The position numbers were made by a program, and so were the translations under genes. This document shows positions 15,239-23,019 of a stretch of DNA of 23,608 nt, in pieces (position 1 is the first letter of the stretch; every line of letters starts with the position of its first letter). Origin of the DNA: Bacillota bacterium (GTDB lineage: Bacteria; Bacillota; Dethiobacteria; Dethiobacterales; Dethiobacteraceae); assembly GCA_024650095.1 (NCBI GenBank), contig JANKMV010000001.1, positions 11,095 to 34,702 of the forward strand. The letters run 5' to 3'. A model generated the notes under the pieces. That model was given only the letters and a program-made list of their open reading frames with translations, ran no database searches and was not told where the DNA came from.

Positions 15239-15267
15239 TTGAAAGGCGGCCTTTCTCCAAAAAAATA

Positions 15268-15297
15268 TTGACATGCACAGCATGCAGAACATATAAT
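15268..15297 (+). promoter_or_regulatory. Sigma-A promoter of the T-box/symporter transcript
   Basis: Perfect TTGACA (15268-15273), 18-base spacer, perfect TATAAT (15292-15297). Transcription would start about 15-20 bases before T-box stem I. Full-consensus boxes fit a gene controlled mainly by attenuation. Confidence 0.88.
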
Positions 15298-15318
15298 TGG
15301 GTTTAAATATACAATGCA

Positions 15319-15604
15319 AACGCGATGATGAAGGAAAGTAAGCGGAGTTATCTTGCTAGGGAGAGCTTGTCCTAGACTGAAAGCAGGCTCGAAGAAAAAC
15401 CGTTGAAGTTCCCTTTTGAGTACGCTCGCTGAAAAGCAATTATTGCGGTAGGCGGGAGCGGAATTCCACCGTTAAAAGGATAGGATATAGTTTTTTGTAT
15501 CTGATAATGAGTGCGCATTTCTTTACTTATATGCGAACCAGGGTGGTAACACGGAATAGCCATAACAGCCTTTCGTCCCTTCAAAGGGGGTGAAAGGTTT
15601 TTTC
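15319..15604 (+). ncRNA. T-box leader, probable Phe (UUC) specifier, with terminator
   Basis: Stem I begins GATGATGAAGGAAAGTAAGC. The specifier loop is bounded by helices AAGG/CCTT and AGCGG/CCGTT and has the loop-E pair AGTA (5') with GAA (15405-15407). In the register GAA-N-specifier seen in known T-boxes, the codon is TTC at 15409-15411, six bases before the conserved GAG; it is followed by C rather than the usual purine. The T-box sequence AGGGTGGTAACACGG is at 15541-15555, and the terminator (CCTTTC to GAAAGG, 15570-15598, then TTTTTT) follows. Uncharged tRNA-Phe would permit readthrough into the symporter genes. The T-box call is firm; the codon assignment is less so. Confidence 0.9.
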
Positions 15605-15662
15605 TTGTCTTCCAAAACAGGTGTTCGTGGATATAACAGTCAACGAAAGGTAGGTGACGAAA

Positions 15663-15794
15663 ATGTGGGGACTACCCGATCCATCAGTATGGCTTGCTTA
15701 TTTATTATCGATCTGCAGCACAGTTTTATGTGTTGTTTATGGGCTCCTAAATTGGAACAAAGACGACAGCAAAGAAGGGGGTAATAAAAAATGA
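15663..15794 (+). CDS. Symporter small accessory protein (43 aa)
   Basis: ATG 15663 follows AGGTAGGTG and encodes 43 aa: a short WGLPDPSVWLAYLL start, one membrane helix (~10-30) and NWNKDDSKEGG at the end. Tiny proteins of this form (W/L-rich start, one helix, 'YG-x-x-NWNK' then a charged tail) precede SSS-family symporters in many Bacillota and are taken as accessory subunits. The stop codon overlaps the symporter start (ATGA), so the two are translationally coupled. Its function is known only by association. Confidence 0.85.
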   Translation: MWGLPDPSVWLAYLLSICSTVLCVVYGLLNWNKDDSKEGGNKK

Positions 15795-17401
15795 ATTACA
15801 TCATCATCAGTTTTTCCTTCTATATCTTAATGGTAGTAGTGCTTTCTTATCTTGGATTCAAGGGGACAAAAAGTACCAGTGATTATCTTTTAGCCGGCAA
15901 GCAAATGCACCCTGTGGTGATGGCCTTATCCTATGGTACCTCCTTCATCAGCACGTCTGCCATCATCGGGTTCGGAGGCGCTGCAGGGCAATTTGGCATG
16001 GGCCTTTTATGGCTTACTGTATTAAATATCGCTGTAGGCGTCTTTATTGCCTTTGTTGTCTTTGGCAAGAAAACCCGGGAGATCGGGCATAAGCTTGGCA
16101 CAAACACCATGCCGGAATTGTTTGCGCTGCGTTTTGATTCCAGATTCATGCAAGGTTATGCAGGTGTACTAATTTTTTTATTCATGCCGATTTATGCTTC
16201 CGCAGTACTCAAAGGCATTGTGGACTACGTCTCACAATATGTTGGCGTTAGCTTTAACGCTGTACTAATCATCCTAGGGTTATTAGCTGCAGTAATTGTA
16301 GTCTTCGGCGGGCTAAAGGGCATCATGTATGCCGATGCCTTTCAAGGTGCCATTATGTTTGCCGGCATGGCATTCCTCATTATTTACACCTATTCTTTGC
16401 TGGGAGGCGTTGAAGCGGCGCATGCGGCACTTGTGCAATTGCCGCAAATGCCCGGGGTGGGGGAACAGACGGCTAATCTGGCAAGCGGCGGGTTTATGGG
16501 ATGGACATCCATGCCAAAAACAGGAACTCCTGTCTGGTGGAACATCGTCTCTACGTTGGTGGCAGGCGTTGGTATCGGCGTGTTGGCACAACCGCAGCTG
16601 AGCGTAAAATTTATGACAGTTAAAAGTGGTAAGGAACTCAACCGTGCAGTGCTCTCAGGAGGTATTTTTACGCTTTTTATGACGGGTGTAGCATTTACAA
16701 TTGGAGCACTATCCAATGTAGCATTTTATAAAAATACAGGAGAAATAGCCATCGTTGCTGCTGGAGCTAATGACAGCATTATACCAGCCTTCATCAAGTC
16801 TTTCTTACCGGAATGGTTTGGCGGAATTTTTCTCGTTGTATTACTGGCAGCAGGCATTTCCACGCTGAATGCATTATGTCATACCATGGGGACAGCACTT
16901 GGGTATGACTTCTTAAAAAAGTCTTTAAAGATTACAACAAAAACCATTACGCTAACCCGCATATCCATGCTAATTGGGTTGTTAATAAGCATAGTTTTGG
17001 CGTGGCTTTCCAGCAAATTGGATGTCAGTATGGCAATTATTGCCACAGGAACATCCTTATTTTTCGGTTTATGTGCTGCCACTTTTTTGCCCACCTATAT
17101 TGCAACGCTTTATCTCAATAAATTCCCTAAGACGGCTGCCATTGCCAGCATGATCACCGGTTCGGCAACAAGCCTATTCTGGCTGTTCTTTGTTCAGGAA
17201 AAAACAGCAGCGAGTCTACAGCTATGTAAATTAATCTTTAATACCACCTCAATCGTAAAGGGTACGCCCCTGAGTATTTTCTCCATGGTGGATGCTATTA
17301 TTATCGCACTTCCGCTTTCTATCATCGCGGCGCTAGCAACATGGGCTTGCATCGGTAATGCCAAAGAAACAGCAATAAAGCCTGCACTTGAATGCCAGTA
17401 G
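15791..17401 (+). CDS. Sodium:solute symporter (SSS family), probable aromatic amino acid transporter
   Basis: A 536-aa integral membrane protein with about 13 hydrophobic helices and SSS signatures: YLLAGKQMHPVVMALSYGTSFISTSAIIGFGG near the N-terminus (sodium site region), a VVFGGLKGIMYADAFQGAIMF core motif, and LLAAGISTLNALCHTMGTA later. The family couples sodium entry to uptake of sugars, proline, pantothenate, carboxylates or other solutes, so the fold alone does not give the substrate. A T-box with a likely Phe codon upstream, and aromatic-acid genes downstream, suggest phenylalanine or related amino acids; this is inference. The ribosome site AAGGGGGT lies in the end of the small accessory gene. 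Confidence 0.85.
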   Translation: MNYIIISFSFYILMVVVLSYLGFKGTKSTSDYLLAGKQMHPVVMALSYGTSFISTSAIIGFGGAAGQFGMGLLWLTVLNIAVGVFIAFVVFGKKTREIGHKLGTNTMPELFALRFDSRFMQGYAGVLIFLFMPIYASAVLKGIVDYVSQYVGVSFNAVLIILGLLAAVIVVFGGLKGIMYADAFQGAIMFAGMAFLIIYTYSLLGGVEAAHAALVQLPQMPGVGEQTANLASGGFMGWTSMPKTGTPVWWNIVSTLVAGVGIGVLAQPQLSVKFMTVKSGKELNRAVLSGGIFTLFMTGVAFTIGALSNVAFYKNTGEIAIVAAGANDSIIPAFIKSFLPEWFGGIFLVVLLAAGISTLNALCHTMGTALGYDFLKKSLKITTKTITLTRISMLIGLLISIVLAWLSSKLDVSMAIIATGTSLFFGLCAATFLPTYIATLYLNKFPKTAAIASMITGSATSLFWLFFVQEKTAASLQLCKLIFNTTSIVKGTPLSIFSMVDAIIIALPLSIIAALATWACIGNAKETAIKPALECQ

Positions 17402-17482
17402 CAGCACCCTCGGCGCTGTGGTAGCAATGACGGTGAAAAAGTAGTCATATCAAGACAGACGATTTACTTACCTAGAAACACA

Positions 17483-17523
17483 AAGTGGTGACAGGCAGTA
17501 TGAGCTACTCCCTGTCACCACTT
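17483..17523. terminator. Bidirectional hairpin between convergent symporter and aminotransferase genes
   Basis: A perfect 13-bp stem (AAGTGGTGACAGG with CCTGTCACCACTT) and a 15-base loop, between the stop codons of the two convergent genes. It is followed by TATTGTTCC on plus and by TTTGTGTTTC on minus, so it can serve both. Confidence 0.75.
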
Positions 17524-17535
17524 ATTGTTCCTTGC

Positions 17536-18762
17536 TTAAGCGGTTTTCTCTTTTTTGTAGGCGACCATTTCGGCTTGCATGATTTCGCCAAGAATGGCAA
17601 TACCTTCGATGATTTTATCGGGGGCAGCTTCAGAGAAGGAGAAACGTGCTGTGTTTTCGCCCTTGCCGTTAACAAAGAAGCCCGCACCATCCACAAAAGC
17701 GACTTTACGCTCGATGGATTTGAGTAACAGTTGGCGCGCGGTCATCCCATCAGGGAGTGTAACCCAGATGAAGAAACCGCCTTTTGGATGTGTCCACGTA
17801 ACATCTGCAGGAAAATTCTTTTCCATGCAAGATAACATTAAGTCACGTCTTGCTTTATAACGTGAAATCAAGGAAGAAACATGTAATTCAATATAGCCAC
17901 TGGCAGCAAAGCGATACGCCATGCGTTGACCCAGCGAGTTGGAGCAAAGATCGGTGGAACCCTTCGCACAAGCTACCTTTTGAATTAATTCGGGCTCCGC
18001 CAGCATCCAACCGACACGAATACCAGGTGAAAATGTTTTGGAAAAGGACCCGAGGTAAATAACGCGTCCGTCGGTGTCCATGGAACGCATGCTCTGGACG
18101 GCTTGCCCTTCGAAACGAATTTCACCATAAGGATTATCTTCTACGATGAGGAAGTTGTACTCACGAGCCAGAGCCAGCATTTTTATTCGTCGTGCTAGAT
18201 TCATGGTACAGCCCGTGGGGTTTTGAAAGTTCGGTACTAAATAAATAAATTTAGGCGTACGACCTTCGCTGTGTAGTTTACGTAAGCGTGCTGCCAAGAG
18301 GTCTACGCGAATGCCATCATCATCAACGGGGATGGAAATACGGTCGGCTTCGTAGTTGTAAATGGCGCCTAATCCACCCACATACCCTGGTTCTTCAACA
18401 ATTACGACATCACCTGGGTTAACAAACACCTTACTAATTAAATCCATGCCTTGCTGCGAACCATTGGTGATAATGATATGTTCAGCTGTGCAGGGAGAGC
18501 CTTCACGAGTCATTTTCTCAGCAAGATACTGGCGCAACTCCAAATTGCCTTCCGTGGGACCATACTGCAGGGCAAATTTCCCTTCTTCGGCAATTAAATC
18601 CCGCAACACTTCCGTTACTTTTTCCATGGGGAAAAAATCAGCACTAGGGAACCCGCCCGCAAAGGACATCACATCCGGTTGCTCTGTCAGCTTAAAAAAT
18701 TCTCGTACTGCAGATGTTTTCATACACTGGGCCCGATCGGCATATAGCTGTTCAAAATTCAT
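17536..18762 (-). CDS. PLP-dependent aminotransferase, class I/II (LysN/aromatic type)
   Basis: A fold-type I aminotransferase of 408 aa. SFAGGFPSADFFP lies near the N-terminus, YGPTEGNLELRQYLA at 67-81, PNFQNPTG at 177-184, VEDNPYGEIRF at 207-217, the PLP lysine K242 in LGSFSKTFSPGIRVGW, and RFSFSEA at the end with the carboxylate-binding Arg. This subgroup includes 2-aminoadipate, aromatic and broad-specificity transaminases. With IorAB and PaaK nearby, aromatic amino acid to arylpyruvate is the likely reaction, but substrate cannot be fixed from sequence. The frame runs back to 18891, inside the T-box; the true start is ATG 18762, 6 bases after GGAGGTG. Transcription is governed by the T-box leader. 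Confidence 0.9.
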   Translation of the reverse strand: MNFEQLYADRAQCMKTSAVREFFKLTEQPDVMSFAGGFPSADFFPMEKVTEVLRDLIAEEGKFALQYGPTEGNLELRQYLAEKMTREGSPCTAEHIIITNGSQQGMDLISKVFVNPGDVVIVEEPGYVGGLGAIYNYEADRISIPVDDDGIRVDLLAARLRKLHSEGRTPKFIYLVPNFQNPTGCTMNLARRIKMLALAREYNFLIVEDNPYGEIRFEGQAVQSMRSMDTDGRVIYLGSFSKTFSPGIRVGWMLAEPELIQKVACAKGSTDLCSNSLGQRMAYRFAASGYIELHVSSLISRYKARRDLMLSCMEKNFPADVTWTHPKGGFFIWVTLPDGMTARQLLLKSIERKVAFVDGAGFFVNGKGENTARFSFSEAAPDKIIEGIAILGEIMQAEMVAYKKEKTA

Positions 18763-18801
18763 TCGTTGCACCTCCGCAATTTTTAAAAAGAAGATAATGG
18801 C

Positions 18802-19047
18802 AAAAGAAAACAAAAATCCCGTCTCCGAAAAAACAGAGACGGGATGGATTCCCGTGGTACCACTCTGGTTACCAGACAAATGTCTGATCACTCAAGCCAA
18901 GGCTTTCTGGATAACGGCAGCGCCGACCCCACTTACTATAGTTCAGCGGGCAACTCCGGGACGGCTCACCTTTCACGTTAACCGAGGAACCTCTCACCAT
19001 GCAGTTCCTTCTCTGTCGGTTGATTCGGGCTTCTTTCCCATCATCGT
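18802..19047 (-). ncRNA. T-box leader of the aminotransferase gene, with terminator
   Basis: On the minus strand, stem I starts at GATGATGGGAAAGAAG (from ~19046). The apical arm pairs AACCGA with TCGGTT and GGAAC with GTTCC. The canonical T-box sequence AGAGTGGTACCACGGGA lies at 18866-18850. CGGGA then pairs with TCCCG as antiterminator; the competing terminator is a 10-bp stem (18845-18836 with 18825-18816) followed by ATTTTTGTTTTC. The specifier loop is unusual: AGAA on the 5' side rather than AGTA, and GAG rather than GAA on the 3' side. By the register of the other T-box the codon would be CGT (18963-18961), but a GAA-A-GGT reading slightly upstream is also possible, so the amino acid is unresolved. 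Confidence 0.92.
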
Positions 19048-19105
19048 TTTATTTTACTATATGATTTTTTTTCGTAAAGTGTGCAATAAAGTAAACTTGA
19101 ATGTT

Positions 19106-19134
19106 ATTATAGCAGAGGGAAACGGACAATGCAA
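19106..19134 (-). promoter_or_regulatory. Sigma-A promoter of the aminotransferase T-box transcript
   Basis: Minus-strand TTGCAT (19134-19129), 17-base spacer, consensus TATAAT (19111-19106), about 50 bases before stem I. No terminator separates it from iorB, so readthrough from iorB into the T-box is also possible. Confidence 0.82.
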
Positions 19135-19156
19135 GATGTAATTTTTGAATTTTTTG

Positions 19157-19759
19157 CTAAATGTCGGTAAAATATTGATAGCCGGCTAAAAAGGCTTTTT
19201 TATTCGCTGCCAAAAAGCGAGCAGGCACAATGGCTTCGAGAGCCTCTTCAAAACTGGCTAAGGGAAACTGCAAACAGTGTGCTAAAACACCGATTAAGGC
19301 AACGTTTGCTGCTTTGGGTTGCCCGCACTCACGTGCTACAGCCAAGGCATTGATGGCATACAGCTTACCTAGCGTGCCCTTTGCCACCATCGTTTGCATG
19401 GCCTTTTCAATGTTATGTGGGTATTTTTGTAAGCCCATAATGACAGGGACAGGTTTAATCTCTTGTGTACTGCAAACCATAGTGCCACCACTATGCAGAT
19501 AGGGCAACCAACGCCATGCTTCTAACTTTTCCGAAGCCATCACGTAGTCTGCCTGCCCTGGCTCAATGAGAGGTGAATGCACTACTTCACCAAAACGAAT
19601 ATAGGTGAGCACGCTGCCGCCACGTTGAGCCATGCCGTGTATTTCTGAAATTTTAAGATCAAAATCATGGGCTTGAATCACATGCGCTAAAATCTTACTG
19701 GCCAACACAATTCCTTGGCCCCCGACTCCACCCATCAAAATACTGGTTGTTTTAGGCAT
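19157..19759 (-). CDS. iorB: Indolepyruvate ferredoxin oxidoreductase, beta subunit
   Basis: The 200-aa gamma-type 2-oxoacid:ferredoxin oxidoreductase domain has the family start SILMGGVGGQGIVLASKILA, then KISEIHGMAQRGGSVLTYIRFG and IEPGQADYVMASEKLEAWRW. With IorA it oxidatively decarboxylates indolepyruvate, phenylpyruvate or hydroxyphenylpyruvate to the aryl-acetyl-CoA while reducing ferredoxin. ATG 19759 is preferred (AGGTG, 6-base spacer) over GTG 19768. It overlaps the iorA stop by 8 bases, so the subunits are translationally coupled. Confidence 0.94.
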   Translation of the reverse strand: MPKTTSILMGGVGGQGIVLASKILAHVIQAHDFDLKISEIHGMAQRGGSVLTYIRFGEVVHSPLIEPGQADYVMASEKLEAWRWLPYLHSGGTMVCSTQEIKPVPVIMGLQKYPHNIEKAMQTMVAKGTLGKLYAINALAVARECGQPKAANVALIGVLAHCLQFPLASFEEALEAIVPARFLAANKKAFLAGYQYFTDI

Positions 19760-21503
19760 CTTGGTCACCTGCCTTTACAATGGCATTGGATCTACAAACC
19801 TGAACACAAACGCCACAACCTACACACAAGGAAACATCTATGGACATGGTCTTATTATCTTTAACGATAGCTGGGCAACCCAGCTTCATGCACAGACCAC
19901 ATGAGATGCACCGCTCTGTATCAATGACATAGACCTCTTTGATGCTCTTATCTAAAAGTGCGCATGCACGACGTGCGATAATGACAGATGGTTCCGGCGC
20001 GGCTGCTTCTTCGCGAATCACGGCATCCAAGGCAGCAAGGTCATAGGGATCCACCTCGCGCACCCGTTTAACGCCCAGTGCACGGCAGATAGCACCTATA
20101 TCCAGTGCCACTGTGGGATTCCCCTTTAAGGTAGAACCAGTGCCAGGATGATGCTGGTGGCCTGTCATAGCCGTGATGCGGTTATCTAGCACCATCGTTA
20201 ATGTGGTCCCTTGGTTGTAGACCACGTCCGCCAAACCCGTCATACCGGAATGGAAGAAAGTTGAATCGCCGATGACTGCAGCCACTTTCCCTTTTAAGGC
20301 AGGATTGCCCTTTTCAAAGCCTAGCCCCGTGGAGATGCTCGCGCCCATGCAAATGCAGGTATCCATGGCATCAAGTGGTTGCAGCGCCCCTAGCGTATAG
20401 CAACCAATATCTCCACTGACTACCATCTTTTGCTTATGCAATGTATAGAAGACACTACGGTGCGGGCAACCTGGACACAGCACAGGGGGACGAGCAGGTA
20501 CCGGCGCTTCACTGTCCATATCTGCGGCCAAGCTCTGCGTTAGCGGCTGTCCGAGAATCTTTTTCGCAATGAGATTGGGTGAAATTTCACCTGTGAGGGG
20601 GAACAATCCTTTGCCTTGCACCTCTATCCCCATCACTTTAATTTGTTCCTCCATGAAGGGATCTAACTCTTCCACCACATAGAGTTGATCGACGTTGGCG
20701 GCAAATTCTGCTAGCAATTTTGTGGGTAAGGGATAACACATCCCCAACTTCAAAACGGAGGCGTCGGGTAACGCTTCCCGCACCTGTTGATAACAAATGC
20801 CGGCACAGATAACGCCAATTTTTTTCTGCCGCCACTCAATGCGATTAAGGGTCGTTTGCTCTGCATATTCGCGTAAAAATTCCAGTCGTTCCTCCACCGC
20901 CACATGGCGTGGGCGAGCATAGGCAGGCATCATGACATGCTTACTCATATCCTTTTCATAGGGACGAATGGCAATATCCGCTCGCTCGCGCACGCTCACC
21001 AAAGATTGTGCATGGGATATGCGCGTGCTCGTTTTCAACATCACTGGCGTATCAAACTCTTCACTAATCTCAAGTGCCGACTGTACAAAGTCTTTTGCTT
21101 CTTGACTATCGGCTGGCTCTAACATGGGAATCTTAGCAAAACGTGCGTACTGCCGACTATCTTGTTCGTTTTGTGAACTATGCATCCCTGGATCATCGGC
21201 TGCCACCAGAACGAGGCCGCCGTTAACGCCGATGTAGGAAAAGGTCATTAACGGATCTGTCGCAACATTGACACCCACATGCTTCATGGCCACCAACACG
21301 CGGGAGCCAGCTAAAGCAGCGCCAATCCCCACTTCAAGTGCCACCTTTTCATTACTGGACCATTGTGCATCAATTTCGTCATAGGTGGCCACATCCTCTA
21401 AAATCTCTGTACTCGGGGTACCGGGATACGCCACTGCGAAATGAACACCGGCTTCATAGGCACCACGGGCAATGGCTTCATTGCCGCTCAGTAACTTCTT
21501 CAT
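19752..21503 (-). CDS. iorA: Indolepyruvate ferredoxin oxidoreductase, alpha subunit
   Basis: A 583-aa TPP- and iron-sulfur-dependent subunit. The N-terminal pyrimidine-binding domain has LLSGNEAIARGAYEAGVHFAVAYPGTPSTEI. VLCPGCPHRSVFY lies at 342-354 and GDIGCYTLGALQPLD at 364-378. The TPP/Mg site runs from GDSTFFHSG (412-420) to DNRITAMTGHQ (440-450). The C-terminus carries two 4Fe-4S clusters (C532/C535/C538/C543 and C560/C563/C566/C570). The reaction is arylpyruvate + CoA + oxidised ferredoxin to arylacetyl-CoA + CO2 + reduced ferredoxin, central to aromatic amino acid fermentation. Length is within the family range. It starts at ATG 21503 behind AGGAGGGGG, 24 bases after paaK. Confidence 0.96.
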   Translation of the reverse strand: MKKLLSGNEAIARGAYEAGVHFAVAYPGTPSTEILEDVATYDEIDAQWSSNEKVALEVGIGAALAGSRVLVAMKHVGVNVATDPLMTFSYIGVNGGLVLVAADDPGMHSSQNEQDSRQYARFAKIPMLEPADSQEAKDFVQSALEISEEFDTPVMLKTSTRISHAQSLVSVRERADIAIRPYEKDMSKHVMMPAYARPRHVAVEERLEFLREYAEQTTLNRIEWRQKKIGVICAGICYQQVREALPDASVLKLGMCYPLPTKLLAEFAANVDQLYVVEELDPFMEEQIKVMGIEVQGKGLFPLTGEISPNLIAKKILGQPLTQSLAADMDSEAPVPARPPVLCPGCPHRSVFYTLHKQKMVVSGDIGCYTLGALQPLDAMDTCICMGASISTGLGFEKGNPALKGKVAAVIGDSTFFHSGMTGLADVVYNQGTTLTMVLDNRITAMTGHQHHPGTGSTLKGNPTVALDIGAICRALGVKRVREVDPYDLAALDAVIREEAAAPEPSVIIARRACALLDKSIKEVYVIDTERCISCGLCMKLGCPAIVKDNKTMSIDVSLCVGCGVCVQVCRSNAIVKAGDQDA

Positions 21504-21527
21504 TGCTATCTGTCCCCCTCCTCTGCC

Positions 21528-22826
21528 TTACGTGCGTCGATCAATAACCCGCTTCGCTTTACCCATGGTGCGTTCTAATGATTTGGGTTCTACTAGCTTC
21601 ACACGAGCACTGACGGTTAACACACTCGCTAATTTACTACTAATTTTTCGTTCCACTTCTTCTAGATCCCTAAATGAACCCGTAAATGTATTACGGTTTA
21701 ATTCCACACGAACTTCCAAATCGTCTAGGTACCGTTTCTTTTTATCCACGACAATTAAATAATGCGGTGCCACTTCCTTAATCTCCATCAACACACTCTC
21801 GATTTGCGAAGGAAAGACGTTGACTCCATTAATGATTAACATATCATCCGTCCTGCCCGTGACACGACGCATACGCGCCGTGGTGCGACCACAGGCACAA
21901 CGCGCCCGTGTAAGCACCGAGATATCTTTGCTTCTATAACGTATGACAGGGAAACCCTCTTTGGTGAGGGTGGTGAAGACCAATTCCCCTTCAGTACCAT
22001 CCGCTACGACATGTCCCGTTTGGGGATCAATCACTTCCACGAGGAAATGATCTTCATTAATATGCAAGCCTGCTCGCGCAGAACATTCGCCGGCCACTCC
22101 GGGGCCTATAATTTCGGTTAAGCCATAATTATCTGTTGCCGTTAGCCCTAAACGCGCCTCTATCTCTAGCCGCATCTGATCTGTCCACGGCTCGGAACCA
22201 AACATACCAACCCGCAGAGGTAAGGAGCATGGATCGATTCCCATATCTACCGCCACTTCGGCAAGATAGAGCGCATAGGAAGGCGTAGCAATTAAAACCG
22301 TAACACCAAAATCTCGCAGCAACATAATTTGCTTTTCCGTATTGCCCACAGATGCCGGCACCACCGTGGCACCCACCTTTTCCAAACCATAGTGCAAACC
22401 AAAGCCCCCGGTAAACAAGCCATACGAAAAACAAACCTGCGCAATATCTTCGGCTCCCACACCAGCCATGGTGGTAATTCGCGCCACCAGTTCTGACCAA
22501 ATGGCAAGATCATTGCTTGTATACCCAGCAACAATAGGCTTGCCGGTAGTACCAGAGGAAGCGTGTACGCGCACAATGTCTTTCATGGGGCGTGCAAACA
22601 AGCCAAAGGGATAGTTATCGCGCAGTGCATCTTTTGTGGTAAAGGGAAAATGCTGCAAATCCTCAATGGATTGCACTTGCGAGGGGTGCAGACCCTGGCG
22701 CTCAAAAAGCGCACGATAAAACGGTACTGTTTCATACACAGACGCTATTGTATTCTGTAATCGTGATAACTGTAGCGTCGTCAGCGCTTCTCCACTTATC
22801 GTCTCTTGCTTCGGGTCCCAGATCAT
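21528..22826 (-). CDS. paaK: Phenylacetate-CoA ligase
   Basis: A 432-aa adenylate-forming enzyme of the PaaK family. It has the ATP P-loop HASSGTTGKPIVAGYT (88-103), FSYGLFTGGFGLHYG, the DNYGLTEIIGPGVAGEC motif, YRSKDISVLTRARCACGRTTARM before the C-terminal domain, and the C-terminal catalytic lysine region ERTMGKAKRV. It interconverts arylacetate, ATP and CoA with arylacetyl-CoA, AMP and PPi. In amino-acid fermenters next to iorAB it is thought to recover energy from arylacetyl-CoA or recycle free acid. First gene of the paaK-iorA-iorB operon; GGGGGGAG precedes the ATG. I found no convincing sigma-A promoter upstream; an inverted repeat lies at 22895-22913. Confidence 0.95.
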   Translation of the reverse strand: MIWDPKQETISGEALTTLQLSRLQNTIASVYETVPFYRALFERQGLHPSQVQSIEDLQHFPFTTKDALRDNYPFGLFARPMKDIVRVHASSGTTGKPIVAGYTSNDLAIWSELVARITTMAGVGAEDIAQVCFSYGLFTGGFGLHYGLEKVGATVVPASVGNTEKQIMLLRDFGVTVLIATPSYALYLAEVAVDMGIDPCSLPLRVGMFGSEPWTDQMRLEIEARLGLTATDNYGLTEIIGPGVAGECSARAGLHINEDHFLVEVIDPQTGHVVADGTEGELVFTTLTKEGFPVIRYRSKDISVLTRARCACGRTTARMRRVTGRTDDMLIINGVNVFPSQIESVLMEIKEVAPHYLIVVDKKKRYLDDLEVRVELNRNTFTGSFRDLEEVERKISSKLASVLTVSARVKLVEPKSLERTMGKAKRVIDRRT

Positions 22827-22894
22827 TTTTCTCCCCCCACGACTTTGCTACCTGTTTAATGCAGAAATAACTTTTCAATGCTGGTCACATTAGC

Positions 22895-22913
22895 CACTTG
22901 CTAGCTGTAAGTG
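22895..22913. repeat. Inverted repeat upstream of paaK, possible operator
   Basis: CACTTGC-N5-GTAAGTG: seven pairs, one of them G-T, within the 100 bases between a terminator and paaK. No T-run follows. Placement fits an operator or mRNA leader structure, without other support. Confidence 0.35.
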
Positions 22914-22935
22914 ATATGATTTCCTTACCAGCACT

Positions 22936-22965
22936 AAAAAACGGCCCGCACGTATGCGGTGCCGT
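22936..22965 (-). terminator. Intrinsic terminator downstream of the ACT-domain gene
   Basis: Minus strand ACGGCACCGCA-TACG-TGCGGGCCGT forms a GC-rich stem (22965-22941) followed by TTTTT. It separates the ACT gene from paaK, implying paaK has its own promoter or relies on readthrough. Confidence 0.9.
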
Positions 22966-23019
22966 CTCTTCTACAACACTACCGCGCTACAATCTTTTGT
23001 GTCCAGTACATGTAACTTT

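Noticed and set aside
15241..15258. Hairpin GAAAGG-CGG-CCTTTC after the XRE gene as a terminator
   Set aside because: Only six base pairs with a three-base loop and followed by A rather than T residues on the plus strand.
15590..15784. A 64-aa frame starting in the T-box terminator
   Set aside because: It begins within the terminator stem and overlaps, out of frame, the better supported 43-aa accessory gene with its own ribosome site.
18763..18891. N-terminal extension of the aminotransferase frame to 18891
   Set aside because: It is the translation of the T-box antiterminator/terminator region; GGAGGTG places the start at 18762.
18362..19141. A 259-aa open frame on the plus strand across the aminotransferase 5' end and its leader
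   Set aside because: It is antisense to a well-supported aminotransferase and a T-box RNA, has no family resemblance, and lacks a convincing ribosome site.
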